Of a stretch of DNA of 7,177 bases, positions 1 to 6,233 are shown in pieces. The DNA is from Elusimicrobiota bacterium. GTDB taxonomy: Bacteria; Omnitrophota; Gorgyraeia; Zapsychrales; Fredricksoniimonadaceae. The DNA is taken from contig JAAYZZ010000088.1 of the NCBI GenBank assembly GCA_012514595.1, forward strand, positions 1 through 7,177, read 5' to 3'. The notes under the pieces are model-generated. The model saw only the letters and a list, made by a program, of their open reading frames with translations. It was not told the DNA's origin and searched no databases. The translations under genes and the position numbers were made by a program. Each line of letters begins with the position of its first letter. Positions within the stretch are counted from its first letter, which is position 1.

Positions 1-581
1 CGGTTCCCGATAAAAAGATCCCACAGCCCCGGGACCTTGGCCACAAGCTGAGACACGGGTTCGCCCATCTTGATCCCCTCCTTGACGATGCCCAGAGGAG
101 TCGCCGCGGTCACGGCATCCACCGCGAACCGGTTGACGATCGGCACGGGCCATGATGTCATGGCGGCCGGAAAGGAGACGAGGAGAAAAACGCGCCCGAT
201 CAGAGCCGGGTTGAAGGGGTTCATCCCCAACCCCCCGTAGCACATCTTGGCGATCCCGACGGCAAAGATCCCGCCGAGGGCGACCATCCACAGGGGAAGA
301 TGACTGGGGACATTAAAGGCCAGGAGCACACCCGTCACGATCGCAGAGAGGTCCCCCACGCTCGTCGGCCGCTTCAAGACAACGGTCTGGATCAGATGCT
401 CGGCCAGGACACAGGAGGCCACGGCCGTCACAACGACCAGAAGGGCCGGAAGTCCGAAATAATAGAACGCTGCCAAACAAGCCGGACCCAAGGCGATCAG
501 GACATCCCGCATGATCTGACGGGTCCTGAACTCACCGCTGATGTGCGGCGGAAGAGAGACGACCAGAAGATCCTTTTTCAT
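1..581 (-). CDS. rnfD: RnfD, electron transport complex membrane flavoprotein subunit (partial, N-terminal 193 residues)
   Basis: This is a membrane subunit of the Rnf complex, which couples ferredoxin/NAD+ electron transfer to ion translocation. It belongs to the NqrB/RnfD family. The start is the ATG at 581-579, which overlaps the rnfC stop codon (ATGA). It is preceded by purine-rich AAGAAGGG and AAAGGG. The protein opens MKKDLLVVSLPPHISGEF, has hydrophobic stretches around residues 27-60 and 78-112, and carries the family signature MNPFNPALIGR at 120-130. The expected ApbE-type covalent flavin site is present as D155-A-V-T-A-A-T161, with T161 the likely FMN acceptor. That assignment rests on the family motif Dxx(S/T)xAT. 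The family is usually about 310-350 residues, so roughly 40% lies beyond the left edge, where rnfG, rnfE and rnfA are also expected. The assignment is firm; only completeness is unknown. Confidence 0.93.
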   Translation of the reverse strand, partial: MKKDLLVVSLPPHISGEFRTRQIMRDVLIALGPACLAAFYYFGLPALLVVVTAVASCVLAEHLIQTVVLKRPTSVGDLSAIVTGVLLAFNVPSHLPLWMVALGGIFAVGIAKMCYGGLGMNPFNPALIGRVFLLVSFPAAMTSWPVPIVNRFAVDAVTAATPLGIVKEGIKMGEPVSQLVAKVPGLWDLFIGN

Positions 582-1945
582 CCCTTTGCCCTTCTTTTCA
601 TGGCCTCCATGATCCGGGCCTTTCCGATCTTGAGATAATCCAAGAGAGGCCGGTTGGCGGGACAAATATAATCACAGCAGCCGCACTCGCAACAACTGAC
701 CGCCCGTTCCTTCTCGGCACGCTCCAGGTCCCCCCTCTCAACGAGACCGGCGACGAGATAAGGCTCAAGGCCGAGAGGACAGACCGCAACACACTTGCCG
801 CACCGGATACAGTTTGTGATCTCGCCCTGGCGCGCCTCCGCCCTCGAGAAAAGAACAAGGCCGGACATCCCTTTCGTCATCGGGATATCAAGGTCCGCGA
901 ACGCCCTTCCCATCATCGGACCGCCGCAAACGATCTTCCCGATATCCTCCGGGACCCCTCCGACGGAAGAAAACAAGTCCGCGACCGAGGTCCCCAAACG
1001 GACCAAAAAATTCCCTCCGGAGAAGAACGCCTTTCCCGTAAAGGTGACGACCCGCTCGATCAAGGGCTTCTTTTTCTGGACCGCCTCATAGACCGCAAAG
1101 ACCGTCGCCACATTGATCACGACAGCCCCCACGTCGATCGGAAGGCCCTGGGGCGGCGGAGGGATCTCCCGGCCGATCAGGGCCTTGACGAGCTGCCGCT
1201 CCCCGCCCTGGGGATAATGCATCTGAAGAGGCACCACCTCGATCGCCGGATATCGCGAGGCCGCCTCCTGAAGAGAACGGACCGCATCCATCTTGTTGAC
1301 CTCGATCCCGATCATGGCCCGCCGGACCCCGGTCGCGGCCATCAGAAGACGGACCCCGGTCACGATCTCCGGGGCCTTTTCGATCATCAACCTGTGATCC
1401 GCGGTCAGATACGGTTCACACTCGACCCCGTTGATCAGAAGATGCTCGGGAGGATTCTTTCCTGGCCCGACGGAGAGCTTCACATGGGTCGGAAATGTCG
1501 CGCCCCCCAGCCCCACGATCCCGGACGTTTTGATGGCCTCCACGATCTCCTGGGGAGATGCGGCGATCTCCTCGCACAGCCCCGGGGAACGATCGATCGA
1601 AGGCATCCACTCATCCCCCTCGACCTTGACAATGATCGCCGGCCGGCGATAGCCGGACACATCCGGGACATCATCCAGACGAAGGACCGTTCCCGAAACA
1701 GAACTGTGGACCGGACTTGAAACAAAACCGCTGGCCTCTGCCACCATCTGGCCGACCAGGACCTTGTCCCCGGGACCGACCACAGGCTTGGCCGGGGCTC
1801 CGATATGCTGTCCCAGAAGCAGGGCGACCTGGGAAGGGACCGGAGCGGGAACGATGGCGCGGTCCGCCGACAATTTGAGGTCCGGCGGATGAATACCCCC
1901 CTGGGGGAACGTTCTGGTCTTGATGCCCGCAGGTGTGGCCCCCAT
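578..1945 (-). CDS. rnfC: RnfC, NADH-interacting iron-sulfur/flavin subunit of the Rnf complex
   Basis: This is the 455-residue peripheral cytoplasmic subunit of Rnf, thought to be where NAD(H) exchanges electrons with the complex. Residues 1-115 form the N-terminal sandwich-type domain (TFPQGGIHPPDLKL near the start). Next comes the Nqo1/NuoF-like nucleotide/FMN fold with GLGGATFPTHVKL at 145-157, INGVECEPY at 171-179 and YPQGGERQL at 244-252. The C-terminus carries two CxxCxxCxxxCP motifs: C379/C382/C385/C389 and C418/C421/C424/C428. These should bind two [4Fe-4S] clusters. The start at 1945 overlaps the rnfB stop (ATGA) and has a GGAGG Shine-Dalgarno six bases upstream. The length matches compact RnfC proteins and lacks the long alanine-rich C-terminal tail of the gammaproteobacterial form. 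Nothing appears damaged. Confidence 0.97.
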   Translation of the reverse strand: MGATPAGIKTRTFPQGGIHPPDLKLSADRAIVPAPVPSQVALLLGQHIGAPAKPVVGPGDKVLVGQMVAEASGFVSSPVHSSVSGTVLRLDDVPDVSGYRRPAIIVKVEGDEWMPSIDRSPGLCEEIAASPQEIVEAIKTSGIVGLGGATFPTHVKLSVGPGKNPPEHLLINGVECEPYLTADHRLMIEKAPEIVTGVRLLMAATGVRRAMIGIEVNKMDAVRSLQEAASRYPAIEVVPLQMHYPQGGERQLVKALIGREIPPPPQGLPIDVGAVVINVATVFAVYEAVQKKKPLIERVVTFTGKAFFSGGNFLVRLGTSVADLFSSVGGVPEDIGKIVCGGPMMGRAFADLDIPMTKGMSGLVLFSRAEARQGEITNCIRCGKCVAVCPLGLEPYLVAGLVERGDLERAEKERAVSCCECGCCDYICPANRPLLDYLKIGKARIMEAMKRRAKG

Positions 1946-2820
1946 CAGCGTCCTCCCTCTGGCGTCGTCGCCTCCGGCCCGCTGACGGGGGCCACGGAAC
2001 GCGCGGGAAAATTCACTTCACGGATCGCCTTCGTCGGGCAGACGGCCACGCACTTGCGGCAGAGTTTGCATTTTTCGTCATCAATATACGCGAGGTTCTT
2101 CTGCATCTCGATCGCCCCGAACGGACACTCCTTCACGCATTTTCCGCAAGCGATACAGGCCGCCCGGCAGGCCTTCATCGCCACGCCACCCTTGTCCTTG
2201 TTGATGCAGGACACAAAAACACGCCGACCCTTGGGACCCTTCAGACGCATCTCGATAATGCCACGCGGGCAGGCCTTGATACAGGCCCCGCAAGCCACAC
2301 ACTTGTCCTCGTCGATCAGAGGGAGGCCTGTCACAGGATCCATGACCATGGCCCCAAAACGGCAGACCTTGACACAATCTCCCTGCCCCAGACAGCCGTG
2401 CTGACATCCCGTCTGTCCCCGGTAAAGGGCATGGATGACCGCACAGGACTCCGGCCCTTCGTAACGACTCGTGACAGGACGGTTCTGCCGGCTCCCGTTG
2501 CATCGCACCACCGCGATCATTGGGGCACGCGAAGGCACTTCCTTCCCCAGCTTCCGGGCCACAGAAGCCATCACTTCATTGCCCCCCACCGGACAAAAAA
2601 GACCTTCGAAAGCGGGGGCCTTCACACAGGCCTCGGCAAAGGCCCGGCATCCGGCATGTCCGCACCCCCCGCAATTGACGCCGGGAAGCACATCGACCAC
2701 CTGATCGATCCGGGGATCCTCCTCGACATGGAATTTCTTGGCGACGAGGAAGAGAATGACCGCAGAAATGGTCCCCACGACCGCCGCCACAAGGACAGTA
2801 TAAAAAATGAGAGAACCCAT
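1945..2820 (-). CDS. rnfB: RnfB, polyferredoxin subunit of the Rnf complex
   Basis: This is the 291-residue membrane-anchored ferredoxin-like subunit that probably takes electrons from soluble ferredoxin. Residues 3-27 form one N-terminal membrane helix. A four-cysteine N-terminal cluster site follows (C50, C53, C58, C76; CGGCGHAGC). Four ferredoxin-type motifs come next: C139-x3-C143-x5-C149-x3-C153, then CxxCxxCxxxCP at C174-C184, C222-C232 and C251-C261. Paired as in 2[4Fe-4S] ferredoxins, this gives about five clusters in all. Extra cysteines C107, C126, C205 and C218 lie between the motifs; the ones at 126, 205 and 218 sit in contexts I recall as conserved in long RnfB proteins. C153 is followed by Arg rather than the usual Pro. 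The ATG at 2820 overlaps the stop of the rseC-like gene and has AGGAAGG four bases upstream. The tail after residue 270 is Pro/Ala/Gly-rich and probably disordered. Confidence 0.97.
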   Translation of the reverse strand: MGSLIFYTVLVAAVVGTISAVILFLVAKKFHVEEDPRIDQVVDVLPGVNCGGCGHAGCRAFAEACVKAPAFEGLFCPVGGNEVMASVARKLGKEVPSRAPMIAVVRCNGSRQNRPVTSRYEGPESCAVIHALYRGQTGCQHGCLGQGDCVKVCRFGAMVMDPVTGLPLIDEDKCVACGACIKACPRGIIEMRLKGPKGRRVFVSCINKDKGGVAMKACRAACIACGKCVKECPFGAIEMQKNLAYIDDEKCKLCRKCVAVCPTKAIREVNFPARSVAPVSGPEATTPEGGR

Positions 2821-3239
2821 CAGACCTTCCTGATCCTGGCCTCAAAGACCTTTTCGAACCGGTCCCGAAAGAACCAAAGCATTGAATAGTAAGGAAGAAG
2901 GGCTACAGCGGCCAAAAGGCACGAAAGCCCTTCCCGACCTGTCACGCCATAAAAAGAAAAGAAAACAATGACAAAGATGACGAGCGGAAAAAGATACGCC
3001 CAGAACATGGCCTGCGGGCCAAGCGATGAGGCCATTGTCACAAAGACCTCGTCTCCCAGAAGAACTTCAAGCCCCTCCCGGTCCGCCGTGATGATAGCAG
3101 ACCCGGTCTCCGAGGCCCCACAGACAGCTCCGGCATGGCACCGGGCACACGCAGACGTGCGCACTATCTCAACACGGACCGTAGGGCCCGAGACCTCCCG
3201 AACAACCCCCCTGTGCTCAATGCGGTCGTGCCTGCTCAT
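2820..3239 (-). CDS. rseC: RseC/MucC-family small membrane protein, first gene of the rnf operon
   Basis: A 139-residue protein with the RseC/MucC architecture. It has a short N-terminal soluble domain opening with IEHRGVVREV (7-16), a cysteine cluster C31-x2-C34-x5-C40 (CARCHAGAVC), then two membrane helices at about 78-99 and 104-124 and a basic C-terminal tail. In E. coli, RseC is linked to sigma-E control and, with the Rnf-like Rsx proteins, to keeping SoxR reduced. Whether it does either here is unknown; a role in assembly or redox servicing of Rnf is inferred from the operon. The ATG at 3239 is preferred. It has AAGGCGGAG just upstream, lies about 15 bases below the predicted transcription start, and puts the conserved IxHxGxV segment at residue 7. 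An in-frame ATG at 3251 would be almost leaderless. The stop overlaps the rnfB start by four bases. Confidence 0.85.
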   Translation of the reverse strand: MSRHDRIEHRGVVREVSGPTVRVEIVRTSACARCHAGAVCGASETGSAIITADREGLEVLLGDEVFVTMASSLGPQAMFWAYLFPLVIFVIVFFSFYGVTGREGLSCLLAAVALLPYYSMLWFFRDRFEKVFEARIRKV

Positions 3240-3260
3240 CTCCGCCTTCATTTTTTTGAT

Positions 3261-3289
3261 ACTATAGGATCCCCCCTTTCCCAAGTCAA
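3261..3289 (-). promoter_or_regulatory. Sigma70-type promoter of the rseC-rnfBCD operon
   Basis: Read on the minus strand, TTGACT (3289-3284) and TATAGT (3266-3261) are separated by exactly 17 bases. Each hexamer matches the sigma70 consensus at five of six positions. Transcription would begin near 3254, leaving a leader of about 15 bases before the ATG at 3239. This is the best promoter match in the intergenic region. No experimental evidence is available. Confidence 0.65.
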
Positions 3290-3310
3290 GGGAGTTCAAG
3301 ATTATCTCCC
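3290..3310. repeat. Short inverted repeat between the divergent promoters (possible operator)
   Basis: GGGAG at 3290-3294 and CTCCC at 3306-3310 are complementary and flank an 11-base centre. That centre overlaps AGATTATCT (3299-3307), itself a 4+1+4 palindrome. The element adjoins the -35 box of the leftward promoter and lies upstream of the rightward one, a plausible place for a regulator. The arms are short, so chance is a real possibility. There is no T-run, so it is not an intrinsic terminator. Confidence 0.25.
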
Positions 3311-3316
3311 GTTCTG

Positions 3317-3342
3317 TTTCCTCTTTTCCTCCCTTCCCCTTC
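3317..3342. other. 26-base pure pyrimidine tract in the divergent spacer
   Basis: The plus strand from 3317 to 3342 contains only C and T, so the other strand is pure purine. It occupies the position where the -35 element of the rightward pnt promoter would sit. No consensus -35 is present there. It may simply be compositional, or it may reflect a promoter that depends on an activator. Confidence 0.5.
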
Positions 3343-3355
3343 AAAAGTTTTTATG

Positions 3356-3361
3356 TATAAT
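3356..3361 (+). promoter_or_regulatory. -10 box of the likely pnt operon promoter
   Basis: A perfect TATAAT lies at 3356-3361, preceded directly by TG. The best spaced -35 candidate, TTCCCC at 3334-3339 (16-base spacer), matches only three of six positions, so the promoter may be weak or activator-dependent. Transcription would begin near 3368, about 25 bases before the pntAA ATG at 3393. AGAGGA at 3381-3386 is the ribosome-binding site. Confidence 0.5.
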
Positions 3362-3392
3362 CTTTTCTGTTTCATATAAAAGAGGACGCGGC

Positions 3393-4508
3393 ATGATCAT
3401 TGGCGTGGTGAAAGAAACCTGTCCGGGAGAGAAGAGGATCGCCCTCACCCCTCCGTCCGCAGGACGTCTGCGCAAAAAAGGCGCCCAAGTTCTCGTCGAG
3501 TCAGGGCTGGGACAGGACCTCCACATCACAACCGAAGATTTCGAATCTTCAGGGGCCCGGGTCCTTTCCCGCCTCGAGGTCCTTTCGCAAAGCGACGTCC
3601 TCCTCAAGGTCCGCAAGCCCGAAGAAGCGGACATCGCCTCTCTCAAAAATAGTGCGGTCCACATCAGCTTCCTGGATCCCTTTCATGAAAAAAATCTTCT
3701 GAAGACCATGGCGGCGCGCGGCATCCGGACGATCAGCCTCGAGATGATCCCCCGGGTCACCATCGCCCAAAAAATGGATGCCCTCAGCTCCCAGGCCAAT
3801 CTGGCCGGATATATCGCCGTTGTGATCGCGGCCGAACGCCTTGGACGGGTCCTCCCCATGATGATGACACCGGCAGGAACGATCTCCCCCGCCAGGGTCC
3901 TCGTGATCGGCGCGGGCGTGGCCGGGCTCCAGGCCATCGCAACAGCCAAACGCCTCGGGGCACGCGTCGAGGCCTTTGATACGCGGGCCGTTGTCAAGGA
4001 ACAGGTCCAGTCCCTCGGGGCAAAATTCGTCGAGATCGACGTCGGAGAGACGGGCCAGACGAAGGACGGATATGCCAGATCCCTGACCCCTGAGCAGATC
4101 GAGAAACAACGCGCAGGGCTCACCCGGATCTGCGCCCAAAGTGATATCGTCATCACCACCGCCCAGGTCTTCGGGAAAAAGGCCCCCCTCATCATCACAA
4201 AAGAAATGATCAGCGCGATGCGCTCCGGGAGCGTGATCGTCGACGGGGCAGTGGAGAGCGGCGGGAACGTGGAAGGAACGGAAGCCGACAGAGAGATCAC
4301 GCTCAATGGCGTGCGCCTGATCGGGATCGCGAACCTTCCCTCCCGTGTGGCGGCCCACGCGAGCGAAATGTTCGCGAACAATCTTGTGAATTTCATCGAA
4401 CATTTCTGGGACAAAGACCTCCCGGTCCTCCACCTTCCCCCGGAGGATCCCATCATCAAGGGATGCCTTCTGACGGATAACGGCAACATCATCAAGACGG
4501 ACATCTAA
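3393..4508 (+). CDS. pntAA: NAD(P) transhydrogenase subunit alpha part 1, NAD(H)-binding domain I
   Basis: A 371-residue soluble subunit that binds NAD(H) and hands hydride to domain III of PntB in proton-translocating transhydrogenase. It opens MIIGVVKETCPGEKRIALTP, the typical start of the alanine dehydrogenase/PntA fold. DALSSQANLAGY lies at about 129-140. The Rossmann loop GAGVAG is at 173-178, followed by LQAIATAKRLGA and EAFDTR. TAQVFGKKAP and RVAAHASEMFANNL are also family hallmarks. The loop that in Rhodospirillum rubrum domain I reads RISRAQ (from memory) is R121-V-T-I-A-Q126 here: the outer Arg and Gln are kept and the inner Arg is Ile. The start at 3393 has AGAGGA seven bases upstream; the open frame continues upstream to 3135, but that part is antisense to the rseC-like gene and has no family match. 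The membrane segments of domain II are encoded separately in the next gene. Confidence 0.97.
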   Translation: MIIGVVKETCPGEKRIALTPPSAGRLRKKGAQVLVESGLGQDLHITTEDFESSGARVLSRLEVLSQSDVLLKVRKPEEADIASLKNSAVHISFLDPFHEKNLLKTMAARGIRTISLEMIPRVTIAQKMDALSSQANLAGYIAVVIAAERLGRVLPMMMTPAGTISPARVLVIGAGVAGLQAIATAKRLGARVEAFDTRAVVKEQVQSLGAKFVEIDVGETGQTKDGYARSLTPEQIEKQRAGLTRICAQSDIVITTAQVFGKKAPLIITKEMISAMRSGSVIVDGAVESGGNVEGTEADREITLNGVRLIGIANLPSRVAAHASEMFANNLVNFIEHFWDKDLPVLHLPPEDPIIKGCLLTDNGNIIKTDI

Positions 4509-4513
4509 GATCT

Positions 4514-4816
4514 ATGTCAGACCCAACCCTTCTGATCCTTTTGTTCTTCATCCTGATGCTGGCGATCTTCCTCGGTTTTGAGGTGATCTCCAAGGTGCCC
4601 TCCACCCTTCATACCCCCTTGATGTCGGGGTCGAATGCCATTTCAGGGATCACGATCGTGGGGGCGATCCTCGCGGCCGGCGCCACACCCAACGACACCC
4701 TGTCTTCCCTGCTCGGTGTCGGGGCCATGATCTGCGCCATGATCAATGTGGTGGGCGGATACCTGGTCACGGACCGGATGCTGGGGATGTTCAAAAAGAA
4801 AGGGGCCAAACCATGA
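4514..4816 (+). CDS. pntAB: NAD(P) transhydrogenase subunit alpha part 2, membrane domain II
   Basis: A 100-residue integral membrane subunit supplying the alpha-side helices of the proton channel. It has three hydrophobic segments at about 5-24, 43-57 and 63-87. The signature is SKVPSTLHTPLMSGSNAISG at about 26-45, which includes H33. It begins five bases after the pntAA stop. There is no strong Shine-Dalgarno, only a weak AAGA, so translation probably depends on ribosomes finishing pntAA. Its stop overlaps the pntB start (ATGA). The position equivalent to the histidine I recall in Thermus thermophilus alpha2 (His42) is Ser44 here, as in E. coli. Confidence 0.95.
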   Translation: MSDPTLLILLFFILMLAIFLGFEVISKVPSTLHTPLMSGSNAISGITIVGAILAAGATPNDTLSSLLGVGAMICAMINVVGGYLVTDRMLGMFKKKGAKP

Positions 4817-6186
4817 CCGCGGCCCTCACCATCAACATCGCCTACATCGTCGCATCCGTCCTCTTTATCCTGGGCCTCAAAATGATGTCCCGTCCCGATT
4901 CCGCCCGGCAGGGAAATTTTCTTTCGGCCCTGGGGATGGCGCTCGCCATCGCGGCAACACTTCTCACCAAAGGGCTCGAATTCGAGTGGGTCGTGATCGG
5001 CGGGGTCATCGGAACCCTGATCGGGGCGTTCTTTGCCACACGCGTTCAGATGACCCAAATGCCGGAGATGGTCGCCCTCCTGAACGGATTCGGGGGACTG
5101 GCCTCCCTCCTCGTCGGATGGAGCGCCTATCACTACACGCCGCAGGCCGGGATCCTCACAACAAGCGCCACTTTCCTCTCGGTCCTGATCGGAGGAGTGA
5201 CCTTCTCGGGATCCCTGGTGGCCTGGGCCAAACTGCACGGGAACCTCCCGTCCCGCCCTCTCGTCTTTCAGGGGCAGCAGCTTCTCAACGGATTTCTCCT
5301 GGTGCTGATCATGGGCATTGCCCTCTTTTTTCTGCGCTCCCCCGCGACCTTTTCCCCCCTCTTCGTCGCGCTCGTGATCCTCTCCCTCCTTTTAGGGATC
5401 ACATCGGTCCTGCCGATCGGCGGCGCAGACATGCCCGTCGTCATTTCTCTGCTGAACAGCTATTCGGGACTCGCGGCCTGTGCCGCGGGTTTTGTCATCC
5501 TGAACAACATCCTGATCGTCGCCGGGGCCCTGGTGGGCGCCAGCGGCATCATCCTCACCCAGATCATGTGCAAGGCCATGAACAGGTCCCTGCGCAATGT
5601 CCTGTTCAGCGGGTTCGGTTCCGTGGTCAAAAAGACCCGGGCGGACAAGAAAGGCGAGGTCCGGCCCCTGTCCCCGGAGGATGCCTATCTGGTCCTCGAG
5701 GCGGCGCGATCGGTCGTGATCACACCCGGCTATGGCCTCGCCGTGGCCCAGGCTCAGCACGTCGTGCGGGAACTCGGCGAGCTCCTGGAAAAGAACGGGG
5801 CCGAGGTTCGCTACGCGATCCACCCCGTGGCCGGCCGTATGCCCGGACACATGAACGTACTTTTGGCCGAGGCGAACGTGCCCTATGACCAGCTCGTCGA
5901 GATGGACGCCGTCAACCCCGCCATGGACGCGGTCGATGTCTGCATCGTGATCGGCGCCAACGATACCGTGAACCCGGCTGCGCTCCACGACAAGACATCC
6001 CCGATCTACGGCATGCCCATCATCGAGACTTTCCGGGCCCGGACCGTCTTCGTCATCAAGCGATCGATGGCGACAGGGTTCGCGGGGATCGAGAATGATC
6101 TTTTCACTCAGGAGAACACCCGCATGATCTTCGGGGACGCCAAGGACGTGGTCCAAAAGATCCTCTCGGAGTTCAAGTCAAAATGA
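4813..6186 (+). CDS. pntB: NAD(P) transhydrogenase subunit beta (membrane domain II plus NADP(H)-binding domain III)
   Basis: A 457-residue subunit that carries most of the proton channel and reduces NADP+. Residues 1-265 are the membrane domain, with MPEMVALLNGFGG (83-95), KLHGN (140-144), GGADMPVVISLLNSYSG (203-219) and IMCKAMNRS (251-259). Residues about 295-457 form domain III: PGYGLAVAQAQH (305-316), HPVAGRMPGHMNVLLAEANV (337-356), GANDTVNPAA (381-390), SPIYGMP (396-402), KRSMATGFAG (416-425) and MIFGDAK (438-444). These are the NADP-binding loops and lid of the family. Residue 91, which is His in E. coli PntB and implicated in proton transfer, is Asn here. The start has AAGGGG eight bases upstream and overlaps the pntAB stop. 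No terminator is visible after the stop, so transcription may continue into the next gene. Confidence 0.97.
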   Translation: MTAALTINIAYIVASVLFILGLKMMSRPDSARQGNFLSALGMALAIAATLLTKGLEFEWVVIGGVIGTLIGAFFATRVQMTQMPEMVALLNGFGGLASLLVGWSAYHYTPQAGILTTSATFLSVLIGGVTFSGSLVAWAKLHGNLPSRPLVFQGQQLLNGFLLVLIMGIALFFLRSPATFSPLFVALVILSLLLGITSVLPIGGADMPVVISLLNSYSGLAACAAGFVILNNILIVAGALVGASGIILTQIMCKAMNRSLRNVLFSGFGSVVKKTRADKKGEVRPLSPEDAYLVLEAARSVVITPGYGLAVAQAQHVVRELGELLEKNGAEVRYAIHPVAGRMPGHMNVLLAEANVPYDQLVEMDAVNPAMDAVDVCIVIGANDTVNPAALHDKTSPIYGMPIIETFRARTVFVIKRSMATGFAGIENDLFTQENTRMIFGDAKDVVQKILSEFKSK

Positions 6187-6208
6187 AGACCGCAAAAAAG
6201 AGGAACCC

Positions 6209-6232
6209 ATGAAGCGGCGAGGCCTGTTATAA
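6209..6232 (+). promoter_or_regulatory. Candidate seven-codon leader ORF ending on the next gene's start (TAATG)
   Basis: An ATG at 6209 with AGAGGA (6199-6204) four bases upstream opens a seven-codon frame, MKRRGLL. Its TAA at 6230-6232 shares its last base with the ATG of the glycosyltransferase. TAATG junctions are typical of translational coupling. The same bases also form the extended -10 motif at 6225-6233, so either or both readings may be accidental. Such a short ORF cannot be supported by coding statistics. Confidence 0.22.
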
Positions 6233-6233
6233 T
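6225..6233 (+). promoter_or_regulatory. Extended -10 promoter motif upstream of the glycosyltransferase
   Basis: TGTTATAAT matches the extended -10 consensus TGnTATAAT exactly. The -35 region (about 6205-6210) is poor, which extended -10 promoters can tolerate. Transcription would begin near 6240. That is after the ATG at 6232 and on the in-frame ATG at 6241, giving a leaderless message. If this promoter is real, the shorter start is the one used from it. Confidence 0.35.

Noticed and set aside
1933..2889. Plus-strand ORF of 318 codons opposite rnfB
   Set aside because: It is the complement of a clear polyferredoxin gene, and its His/Asp/Arg-rich translation is typical of shadow frames.
3290..3310. 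Intrinsic terminator at the GGGAG/CTCCC repeat
   Set aside because: The stem has only five pairs with an 11-base loop and no T-run. Both flanking operons point away from it, so no terminator is expected here.
3240..3344. 35-residue N-terminal extension of the RseC-like protein
   Set aside because: The extra residues are encoded by the promoter and the purine-rich strand of the intergenic tract. The predicted transcript begins near 3254, after this region.
3135..3392. 86-residue N-terminal extension of PntAA
   Set aside because: The extension is antisense to the rseC-like gene and crosses both promoters. The ATG at 3393 has a good Shine-Dalgarno and begins at the conserved family N-terminus.
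3549..4433. Long minus-strand ORF (294 codons) opposite pntAA
   Set aside because: It is antisense to a strongly conserved gene and has low-complexity Asp/Gly/His-rich content without a family match. It arises from GC-rich codon bias.
5392..6156. Minus-strand ORF of 254 codons opposite pntB
   Set aside because: It is a shadow of the conserved PntB frame. It has no membrane helices or recognisable motif, and no credible start region.
6187..6231. Terminator between pntB and the glycosyltransferase
   Set aside because: I found no GC-rich hairpin followed by a T-run in the 45 bases.
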